Source: Triatoma infestans (taxonomy: Eukaryota; Arthropoda; Insecta; Hemiptera; Reduviidae). From it: a DNA stretch of 64,000 nucleotides. A program made the translations under genes and the position numbers. How positions within the stretch are numbered: position 1 is the first letter of the stretch; the number at the start of each line of letters is the position of its first letter. Shown here piece by piece: positions 56,793 to 64,000 of this stretch. The stretch covers positions 62,001 through 126,000 of the forward strand of contig JAAEAF010014522.1 of the NCBI GenBank assembly GCA_011037195.1. The letters run 5' to 3'. Below the pieces are notes generated by a model. That model had not been told where the DNA came from, did no database searches, and saw only the letters and a list, made by a program, of their open reading frames with translations.

Positions 56793-59700
56793 TAACACGG
56801 CAACAGGCCTGAGAGTGTTGCAGCTAAATGCGCAACGCTCAAAAACAGTAATGGCAGAAGCACGAGAGCTCATCTATTCAAAGGGCATAGATGTTGCACT
56901 TATCCAGGAGCCCTATACGTTCAAAGCGAGCGTCAAGGGTCTGGGATTGCAGCATCGTATCATTCACGCTTCATGTGACGGATGGATTTGGACTGCAGTG
57001 GCGGTGTGCAATCCAGACATCACTCTATTGCGTCTTCCTCAGTACAGCACCAGTCATTGTACCTGCGTGCTGTTAACTGCGGCAAATGGCGTTGAGTTGA
57101 TGCTGGTGAGTTTGTATTGCCAACCATCGGGCGATGCAACAACAGCTACTGCTCATCTAGGTCGGCTCATAAGAGAAAACAGAGGAAAAAAGATTATTGT
57201 GGCTGCTGACATAAATGCATGGTCACCCATGTGGCACGATGACGCACTGGACGATAGAGGCAGACACTTTGAGGAGTGTTTTGTCGCTAATGATCTATGT
57301 GTGGTCAACGAGCCCGGACATAAGAAAACTTTTGCTGGTAATGGAAACTGCGCGGAGCATAACCTTGATGTAACCTTGTGTACAGCTTCGGCTGTTGACA
57401 GGGTGCATGGTTGGAGGGTGGTTGACTGGGTAACTGGTGATCACAGGGCGATACTTTTTGAAGTTGCCTGGGACGCCAGGCCGTGCGCCACCTTCGAGGG
57501 TCTAGAAAGATTCTCAGTCAAATGTGTTGACTGGGAAAGATACAAGACACTCCTCCAGCGCAGAATAGATACGCTAAATGTCCAAGGGGATACCATTGAT
57601 GGTGTCGATATAGCGGTCACGGAGCTGACGGAGGCAGTAGCTGACACGAGTGGGGAAGTGCTAAAGAAAATACCCACAAGTCGCACACGCCGTGTTCCTT
57701 GGTGGACACGGGAGCTGACTGTGGCCAAGAAAGACGTCGCAAAGAGGCGTAGAAGGTACCAACGGGAAAGGAATGAGGGATCCCGTCAAAGATATATAGA
57801 TGAGTATCGAGATGCTCGGAAAAGATATAAAAAGATGGTGTATCAGGCCAAGACTTCTAGCTGGCGGGAGTTAGTGGAGTCAGAAGGCAATAATGATCCG
57901 TGGGGCATCATATACAAGGTGCAAACTCGAAAAATAAGGACCGACCTGGTACTCGCTAGTATAAATATAGACGGAGTGCCGGGTGCTGGTTCCTGGCAGC
58001 AATCAATAGAGCATTTGTTGAAAGTGCTTCTTCCTGAGGATTGTCCTTCGGACGACACGCAATTGCAAAAAGGTCGTCGCGAAGCAGCATACGAGTCACC
58101 AGCTCTCACGGACTCCATCACAGAATTTGATATATTCGATATTAAGTATGTTATTGGAGAGATTAAAAATAAAAAGGCTCCCGGCATAGGTATGATAAAT
58201 GGAGAAATTGTCCGGAAGAATGAGGACGTATTAAGCCAATACCTGCTTGACCTTTTCAATGGATGCCTGAGATTGGGATACTTTCCCACTCAATGGAAAA
58301 CAGGGCTTGTTAAAGTTTTATATAAAGGATCAAACAAGCCCGTGAATGATGCAAAGTCGTATCGATTGATACAACTCCTGCCCGTTTTCGGGAAACTGCT
58401 GGAGAAACTGATTATAATGAGATTAAAAAGCTTTATCAGTTTCAGTCCCAACCAGTATGGTTTTGTATCGGGAAGATCGACGACAGATGCCATCATGAAA
58501 ATCCTTGAATTGGTGCGTGGCAGTGGGCACAAGTACGTTCTCACAGTATTCCTGGACATAGCTGGGGCCTTCGATAATGTCTGGTGGCCGACTGTTTTGG
58601 AGTCACTAAGAAGACGAGATTGTCCACCATGTCTTCTAAAACTAATACAAAGCTACCTTACCCAGAGGGTAGCGATGTTAGTGACTCAAGCCGGCGAGGT
58701 CTCACGACCAATAACTAAAGGTTGTCCGCAGGGCTCGGTGGTGGGTCCGTTCCTGTGGAACCTAGTGATGGAAGAGCTGTTGAAACAGACCGATAAATTG
58801 GATTACTGTGACTCGGTTGCATACGCTGATGACCTAGCAATAGTTGTCCATGGAGATTCTCGGAGGGAGATAGAGGAGCGTGCTTGCACAGCTGTGTCTC
58901 TAATAAAAAGATGGTGTCAAGGGGAAAAGCTGCAGATTTCGTTTGAGAAGTCGAAAGTGATGCTCATGAAAGGCAAGCTTCATCCCAGTCGTCCACCTTG
59001 GATCCGGGTGGACGAACAAAGAATAGTCCACGTAACCCAGTTCGAGTATCTGGGCGTGCTCCTGGATTGGAAGCTTTCTTTTAAGCCCCATATTCAGCGA
59101 GTCGCCTCTAGATGCCTAAACTTATACCAGGGGATCAAAAGAGTAGCCCGTGGAGAGTGGGGGCTGAAGACTGGTGTGGCTCTGACCATCTACAGGGGCG
59201 TGATCGAGAATGTCGCAACGTACGCATCTGCCTGTTGGGCTGAAAAGCTGGACATGCAGTCGTACCGCGGCATTCTATTAAGAATGCAAAGAGCTATATT
59301 ATGCTCAGTGACTAGGGCCTATGCGACGACGTCCACGGCCTCCTTACCGGTGGTCGCTGGAGTGTTGCCGCTTGATCTCCAAGCAGAGATGAGGGCCCTA
59401 AGATATAGATACCAAAAGAAGGGCATGATCGTCCTTGATGGTCGGGAGTTGTCTAGTCAGATGCCTCCCGCTCTCGTAAAGAAAACGATCCGAGAGTATG
59501 AGATAGGGAAGTGGCAAAGACGCTGGGATGAGGCAGAGACAGGAAGAACTACTTATGAGTCCTTTCCAAATCTGCATCACAGACTATCGATGCGATGGCT
59601 GCGGCTTTCCCAGACCGTAACACAATATTTCACGGGGCACGGGGAGTTCAATTCCAGGCTCTTCGACTTGGGATTGAAAGATTCCCCAAATTGTGAATGC

Positions 59701-59949
59701 GGTCAGCAGGACACGGTGCATCACGTTCTCTTCCGGTGTCCTCTCCTCGACGAAGCTAGAATCCATATGGAATTCAAGCTGATAAGTAGGGGGGAGAACT
59801 GGCCGGGAGAATGTAAAGAGCTGGTAACGAATGCAAGGAATTTCGAAGACTTTGTCGAGTTCGCTCAAGAAGTCGCAGTGATAAGAAGGACTAGACGCAT
59901 AAGTAGAGGTCCGCCTCCCCGTGGCAGGGACGGGAACTTATCTACCTAA
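56776..59949 (+). CDS. R1-like ORF2 (endonuclease and reverse transcriptase)
   Basis: 1057 codons, uninterrupted and of normal length for R1-clade ORF2. The apurinic-like endonuclease occupies residues about 10-230: LQLNAQRS near the start, QEPY with Glu45, ADINAWSPMW with Asp145, and GDHRA with Asp222-His223. The reverse transcriptase follows: PNQYGFVSGRST near 560-570, FLDIAGAFDNVWW with Asp594, GCPQGSVVGPFLWN near 655, and YADD with Asp685-Asp686. The C-terminal zinc motif is CECGQQDTVHHVLFRC (973-988). There is no RNase H domain. The DIAGAFDNVWW and C-x-C-x7-H-x4-C patterns are typical of the R1 clade. All catalytic residues that I can check are present. Translation probably relies on reinitiation at the ORF1/ORF2 overlap. 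Confidence 0.92.
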   Translation: MAEVHNNTATGLRVLQLNAQRSKTVMAEARELIYSKGIDVALIQEPYTFKASVKGLGLQHRIIHASCDGWIWTAVAVCNPDITLLRLPQYSTSHCTCVLLTAANGVELMLVSLYCQPSGDATTATAHLGRLIRENRGKKIIVAADINAWSPMWHDDALDDRGRHFEECFVANDLCVVNEPGHKKTFAGNGNCAEHNLDVTLCTASAVDRVHGWRVVDWVTGDHRAILFEVAWDARPCATFEGLERFSVKCVDWERYKTLLQRRIDTLNVQGDTIDGVDIAVTELTEAVADTSGEVLKKIPTSRTRRVPWWTRELTVAKKDVAKRRRRYQRERNEGSRQRYIDEYRDARKRYKKMVYQAKTSSWRELVESEGNNDPWGIIYKVQTRKIRTDLVLASINIDGVPGAGSWQQSIEHLLKVLLPEDCPSDDTQLQKGRREAAYESPALTDSITEFDIFDIKYVIGEIKNKKAPGIGMINGEIVRKNEDVLSQYLLDLFNGCLRLGYFPTQWKTGLVKVLYKGSNKPVNDAKSYRLIQLLPVFGKLLEKLIIMRLKSFISFSPNQYGFVSGRSTTDAIMKILELVRGSGHKYVLTVFLDIAGAFDNVWWPTVLESLRRRDCPPCLLKLIQSYLTQRVAMLVTQAGEVSRPITKGCPQGSVVGPFLWNLVMEELLKQTDKLDYCDSVAYADDLAIVVHGDSRREIEERACTAVSLIKRWCQGEKLQISFEKSKVMLMKGKLHPSRPPWIRVDEQRIVHVTQFEYLGVLLDWKLSFKPHIQRVASRCLNLYQGIKRVARGEWGLKTGVALTIYRGVIENVATYASACWAEKLDMQSYRGILLRMQRAILCSVTRAYATTSTASLPVVAGVLPLDLQAEMRALRYRYQKKGMIVLDGRELSSQMPPALVKKTIREYEIGKWQRRWDEAETGRTTYESFPNLHHRLSMRWLRLSQTVTQYFTGHGEFNSRLFDLGLKDSPNCECGQQDTVHHVLFRCPLLDEARIHMEFKLISRGENWPGECKELVTNARNFEDFVEFAQEVAVIRRTRRISRGPPPRGRDGNLST

Positions 59950-60046
59950 GTAGATGAGGCTAAGTGACCATAGGCACCGGTTTTGGCGCTACGCGCTAGG
60001 TACGGTGGCTAAGAGTGTGTGTAATAATATAATATATAATAGTCTT

Positions 60047-60438
60047 GCTTTAATAAAGTCGCTTATAGTAGAGGTGTCCGTGATGTCATGAAGATGGGAA
60101 ATACGGGTATAGCGAGGTAAGTTTGTGGCAAAACGAAGGAATTTGTTTTGGGTAATTTGGAGTTTGGAGAGGTTAGATTTGCAGGTGGAACTCCAGGCTG
60201 CACTGGCATATGTTAGCATTGGACGGATGACGACTTTATAGAGGATCAGTTTATTTCTGGTAGACATGTTTGAATTTCGGGACAGAAGTGGAAAAAGGAG
60301 TCTAATTGCTTTTTTACCTGTATTTACTCTGTCAGTTATGTGTGCTGTAAAGTTAAGTTTGGAGTCGAGTAATATGCCTAAGTATCTGATACTTTTGGAC
60401 CAAGGTACTGTAATTCCGTTAGCTGTGACGTAACGTGT
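60047..60438 (-). pseudogene. Jockey-like reverse transcriptase fragment (upstream half of the split copy)
   Basis: The minus strand reads WSKSIRYLGILLDSKLNFTA, then MLTYASAAWSSTCKSNLSKL, QNKFLRFATNLPRYTRI and ISDFIKA, up to the R1-like junction. This is the region after the RT catalytic core plus the thumb of a Jockey-type ORF2. The 5' truncation is at 60438, next to the target duplication. No stop codons lie in this half, so it was fairly young when R1 inserted. Confidence 0.85.
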
Positions 60439-60760
60439 CGTAGAAAGTTGAAACTTGATATTCCGTTTAGGTATCACCATGGCATCAGACAGTGCATTAT
60501 CTGTCAAAATTACTCAACCGGAAGTACCATTTTACTTTCTTTTTTCTTTTTTTTTTGGAATTCTCTCAAAAATGGCTCCGACGATTTTCTTGAAACTTCG
60601 TATATCAACTAACTAGACATACAATGTGCTACAACATTTATTTGAAAATTTTCTCTGGAGTGGGGTTAAGTTTTCATCTAAACTGTTATTTCAGTTTATT
60701 AAACAATTCTATCATCTAAATAATGTTAATTAAAATTGAATATGTTCTTCAGTTTTAGAG

Positions 60761-61865
60761 ATGTATTTCTTTGGTCGTAAGATACACTTGGCAGGAAAAA
60801 CCATGTATATGCATCTCTAATGGTGAGAGCCAGTTCGAGCAATATCTGTAATTAATGAGGAGTAAAATTTATAATAAAATAGTACTTTTCTTCTTATTCA
60901 ATCAAAAAAACCGTTATAATATCATTTTGAAATTTCTTATAAGAATCATGTTTTCATTCATAACTTGTAAAATATCACTCACAGAAAAAAACCGTTCAAG
61001 TAAATTTTTCTTACAAAAAATAGAGGAATCTATTTCTTAAATAAAAACCACATCTCCTAATTTGGAAAAATGAAGTTGGTACCTGTATCTCGCTTCTGGA
61101 AGCACCAAAACAAATTTGCAAATTAAATTTGGATTTCCAACAAAAAACTACGGGGATACATATTTTTTAGTTTTTTTTCTAGCTATCTTAGTTTCCGAGA
61201 AAAAGTCGTTATCCATATACCTTGGGACACCCTGTATATCTATAAAAGCAATCTGATTTCTAAAATTTAGCCAAACTACCAAATTTAGAATAAACAAATT
61301 GTTAAACTATATTTGAACATTTAATATAATTAATTTAATTAATATGATTAATAATTTTTTAATGACAAAAGTGTTATCTTGTTAAACTATAACTTTGTAA
61401 ACTAACTAGCTGTACAAGACAGAAGACATTTGACGGATGATTTAACTGTCCAGTTAGTACTAACATTAATATGAGATATGTATTTGACTTATGGGGGCCT
61501 GATAGCGCAGTCTGGCTTTACTATACAACGAGGACAAATCTCTGCACTGCATGTCAACTGCAACATTGTACTGATATTATAATATAATATTATACATATA
61601 TTATAATATTATTATATGTAATACACAGATACAATAATGTGAGAAGTAGGTGATGCAATAAAGGTGGTTGCTTTGGAAGTACTATTTGGCGAATGTATTA
61701 TTATATGAATGTGGTACATGTCAAAATCAGTTCACAGTTAGTAAAGTAGTATTTAGAATAAATTAAACAAGTATATTTTATTGCAACTTGACCAACAGGT
61801 GTTACATGACATATAGTCCTATATACAAATAAAAAAATAAAAAAAGTAATAAATCCTTACTTTAA
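60761..61865. other. AT-rich stretch with one possible element terminus
   Basis: CTTGGGACACCCTGTATA at about 61220-61238 (reverse complement TATACAGGGTGTCCCAAG) resembles termini of short insect repeats. No partner end was found. A TA-rich near-palindrome lies at 61570-61625. No gene. Confidence 0.35.
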
Positions 61866-62345
61866 GCGGCCCCTACATGGTCAATAATATTGTCAATATT
61901 GGTATTGACAATATAATCATCAATACTCATGCTAACTGGTCTCAATACTTAATTACCTTACACGATCAATATTATTGCCAATATTTTTGTCAATAACTTT
62001 GCTTAGTACTTACTACTTTTGCCATAAGGAAAGTGAATCTACATGGTTTTACTCGGTTTTTTCCCTTCCAAAAAAATGAATAATCGTACAAAAACTTGCG
62101 TAGCTATTATTTTGGCGTTTGGCCACTACTCGTCAAGTGAAACGCAAACACTGGATGAAAGAATGGTTGAAGAAGAGAGATGAATATTCTCATTTAGTAT
62201 TTTTGAAGGAAATCAGCATCTGCGATGTTGAAGATTTCAAGAACTACTTTCGAATGGATGAACCTACCTTTAACAAACTGTTACAGATGGTTGAACCATT
62301 TTTGAAAAGACAGGATATAAATATGAGAGAAATTATAAGTGTGAG

Positions 62346-62906
62346 TGTAAGGGTGTTGTGAGGAGATGTTGGTTGTTGATGATGATAGATAAACACCTTA
62401 AGATAGGATCAGAGACATTTTCCGTGGTAGCCTGCGTTAGCCTAAGTTAGCTCTGTGCGAGTCTGTGTTGTCACACTGTCTAAAAAAAGCATCCTGAAGA
62501 TGGGCGAACGCCCGAAACCGGTCGATGACCACAAAATGAAGCAGGCTACCACGGAAAATGTCTCTGATGCTTTCCAGCTCTGCGGAACCAACCACCACAA
62601 CACCTTAAGATTGGTTTAAGATATATGTATAAGATATATATGTATAAATATAACTGACTGCCAGGGACTTTAGAATTTATTACTGAACTGAACTGACAGA
62701 CTGACGTGGCTAAAATGATATGTACGGAGTGTGAATCAACAGAATGATGTCTGATGTGTAAGACTGAATTGAACAGAATTCCTCTTGACTGTCTCTCTCT
62801 CTCTTATATATATATATATCCACTGGCCGAACCTCTCCTCTCTGTGCGAGAGGGGCTGTTTCTCTCCGCTAGAGTGGATGAGTGGTGGGGGTTCACTACC
62901 CCTACA
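62346..62906 (+). mobile_element. Family B short TIR element (copy 3), carrying a family C insertion
   Basis: TGTAAGGGTGTTG at the left and CCCCTACA at the right, with GTGAG and GTTAG as flanks (a possible imperfect 5-bp duplication). It interrupts the Harbinger coding sequence. Without its own insertion (62405-62611) it aligns with 3881-4244 throughout, including the GC-rich CTCTCTGTGCGAGAGG block near 62837. Confidence 0.75.
62405..62598. mobile_element. Family C element, partly deleted, with 13-bp TSD
   Basis: AACACCTTAAGAT at 62392-62404 and 62599-62611 is an exact direct repeat. The uninterrupted sequence is present in other B copies (3925-3940), so this is a clear filled site. The left arm is shortened (GAGACATTTTCCGTGGTAGC only) and the right arm is complete: CACACTGTCT, CATCCTGAAGATGGGCG, CGAAACCGGTCGATGACC, CAGGCTACCACGGAAAATG and AACCAACCACC. 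Confidence 0.8.
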
Positions 62907-62991
62907 GTTAGGGAAAGATTAGCCTTAACCCTGAGATACTTGGCCACCGGAAGAAATTTTGAAGACTTGAAGTTTTTAGTCATACCAACCA

Positions 62992-64000
62992 ATAATAATA
63001 ATAATAATAATAATGTTGTTTCATTAACAAAAAGTATACAGAAAAAAGAAACGAGATAAATCTTTACAATAAAAAACTATGACATGGTTTACAACCGTCT
63101 GTCAGAGTCTCATTTGAATGAAAAAATAAAATAAATTAAAAATTAAAAATAAATTCTGCGAACGAAAAAGAAATAAAATAATTAGCACTAATCAAATAAA
63201 ACTATACAAATGCATTTCATAATAAATGAATATAAAGTAAAAATAGAATCTTACTCGTAATAATAATAAAAATAAAAAAAAATGTAGAAGATAACAAACT
63301 AAACAGTCCTTATATTTAAATACAAATAGACAAATAGAAAAATAAAAAATCTGAACTCTACAGTTAATAATTAAATTCACTAACTAAAACTGTTCTATAT
63401 TGTATCGCGTCTTTAACATAATCTACCAGAGCACACCAATCATGGCCATTTAATAAATCTAACACCTCTTCTCTGGTTAGCACGGCTTTATTAAAATGAC
63501 GCACTCTAAACGTTTTCAAAATGGGGCAAACAGCCAAAAAGTGAAATGTACTTTCTACATCTTGAAGATTGCATAAAGAACACAAATAATTAATTCCTGT
63601 GACCCAGGGTTTATAATTGAGGTTTAAGCCTTCCGTTCGCACCTTAAATATAATGCGTTTAGCATAATTATCCAAGTCCAACCCCATGTAGTTTACCTCG
63701 TAATTAAGATCTTTATGCAGTTCGTGATAGTCAGCGCTCCTAGCAAGAAACTCAAATTCTAACCTCACTGTTGATTTTATCTTGTTTAAAATATTGACCA
63801 TTTACCGATTCCATCCATCACTGAATGTACAATTCAACTCTTCACCATATAGCTCGGACAATCGCAACCACTCGCGGAACCAGTAACATTTCTTATGCAC
63901 CACCTCTTTTGCCACAATATAAGTTAATCTCTCACTAGAATGTTCATTAAAAATCCGCAAAATATAAGAAAAATGGGATTTTAGTGTGAATGTAAACCAA
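62992..64000 (-). pseudogene. Family G non-LTR retrotransposon C-terminal part (copy 2), runs off the window
   Basis: The minus-strand frame from the window edge reads FNEHSSERLTYIVAKEVVHK and KCYWFREWLRLSELYGEELN. It meets one stop at about 63802 and reopens as MVNILNKIKSTVRLEFEFL. It then runs to GINYLCSLCNLQDVESTFHF and LAVCPILKTFR (zinc motif C-x2-C-x8-H-x4-C) and ends at 63364. The domain matches 9690-9250. A 3' UTR of about 370 bp ends in (TTA)n, seen on the plus strand as AATAATAATAAT at 62992-63015. It truncates the Harbinger gene. Confidence 0.75.

Larger units (their letters stand above)
54907..60045 (+). mobile_element. R1-clade non-LTR retrotransposon, apparently complete
   Basis: About 5.14 kb with a 326-bp 5' UTR, two long overlapping intact ORFs and a short 3' UTR of about 96 bp ending AT-rich (AATAATATAATATATAATAGTC). 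The limits come from restoring the host Jockey reading frame. Essentially no target duplication is seen at the junctions (0-3 bp). R1-clade elements transcribe from an internal promoter and insert by target-primed reverse transcription. Many are site-specific, but this insertion is in an unrelated Jockey ORF. It is GC-richer than its surroundings and free of stops, so it is the youngest element here. Confidence 0.85.
54424..60760 (+). mobile_element. Family A element split by nested retrotransposons
   Basis: The 5' part (54424-54621) runs from ACTTTCTCTTACTCC to CGTAGAAAGTTG. The element resumes at 60439 with the duplicated CGTAGAAAGTTG and continues GAAACTTGATATTCCG into the first module, then is truncated near 60760. 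CGTAGAAAGTTG at 54610-54621 and 60439-60450 is the 12-bp target duplication of the antisense Jockey fragment. Confidence 0.85.
61866..62991 (+). pseudogene. PIF/Harbinger transposon, transposase 5' region, interrupted
   Basis: Likely TIR and subterminal region at 61866-62000 (GCGGCCCCTACATGGTCAAT with repeated CAATATT/AATATTG blocks). The gene starts at an ATG at 62076 (MNNRTKTCVAIILAFG), shifts frame near 62125 and continues KRKHWMKEWLKKRDEYSHL. DFKNYFRMDEPTFNKLLQMV and FLKRQDINMREIIS follow, up to 62345. After the family B insertion the frame resumes at 62907 as VRERLALTLRYLATGRNFED to about 62990, where the G retroelement begins. The N-terminal pattern (RRDEF, YFRM, RLALTLRYLATG) is diagnostic for HARBI1-type transposases. 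The DDE domain is absent or beyond the window. Confidence 0.8.

Noticed and set aside
54907..60438. R1-like and antisense Jockey pieces as a single 5'-inverted (twin-primed) element
   Set aside because: The RT sequences belong to different clades, and removing the R1-like part restores the Jockey reading frame. It is nesting, not inversion.
62499..62535. Complete hammerhead ribozyme in family C
   Set aside because: CTGAAGA, hairpin and GAAA are present, but the third stem and the UH cleavage site could not be placed. Kept only as a motif to test.

Overview
The window is AT-rich animal DNA, almost certainly from an insect. No host gene could be supported. Almost everything recognisable is a transposable element (TE) or the remains of one. 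The families seen are several non-LTR retrotransposon lineages (R1-, Jockey/CR1-, RTE- and RNase H-bearing I-like), mariner, Tigger/pogo-like and PIF/Harbinger-like DNA transposons, a tRNA-derived SINE, a short TIR element and fold-back elements. There are no bacterial features such as operons or Shine-Dalgarno sites. I cannot name the species; a large, TE-rich insect genome such as that of a hemipteran would fit.

The dominant component is a repeat called family A here. Six near-full-length copies of about 0.98-1.0 kb lie at 17.5, 23.8, 31.0, 33.8, 46.6 and 52.7 kb. There are also one internally deleted copy (49.0 kb), one 3'-truncated copy (19.8 kb), one copy split by nested insertions (54.4/60.4 kb) and many old decayed copies. 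It has no coding capacity. It has 15-bp subterminal inverted repeats, a 3' hairpin, a TG microsatellite near the 5' end and two to three internal modules of about 300 bp, and it sits in T-tracts. This looks like a non-autonomous Helentron/HINE-type element.

Layout. 0-4.6 kb: an RTE fragment inside a retroelement tail, a SINE, and a Jockey/CR1-like fragment broken by a TIR element (family B). 5-12 kb: low-complexity DNA, a second B copy, a retroelement C-terminal fragment (family G) and an RTE fragment with a 13-bp target-site duplication (TSD). 12.2-14.3 kb: a Tigger-like element carrying a Harbinger-like and an I-like insertion. 15.8-20.7 kb: retroelement remnants and family A copies. 23.7-32.4 kb: A copies, a fold-back element (family C) and a 487-bp near-identical duplication. 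32.8-35.5 kb: an old A copy holding a fold-back element, a retroelement tail and a young A copy. 36-53 kb: decayed retroelements, a SINE, a mariner, A copies and an RNase H element. 54.4-60.8 kb: an A copy split by an antisense Jockey fragment, itself split by an intact two-ORF R1-like element. 61.8-64 kb: a Harbinger gene broken by B (which holds C) and then by G.

Only the R1-like element at 54.9-60.0 kb looks capable of making functional protein. Everything else depends on proteins encoded elsewhere or is dead. The value of the window is in the nesting: seven TSDs of 10-13 bp, plus shorter ones, fix boundaries and relative ages.
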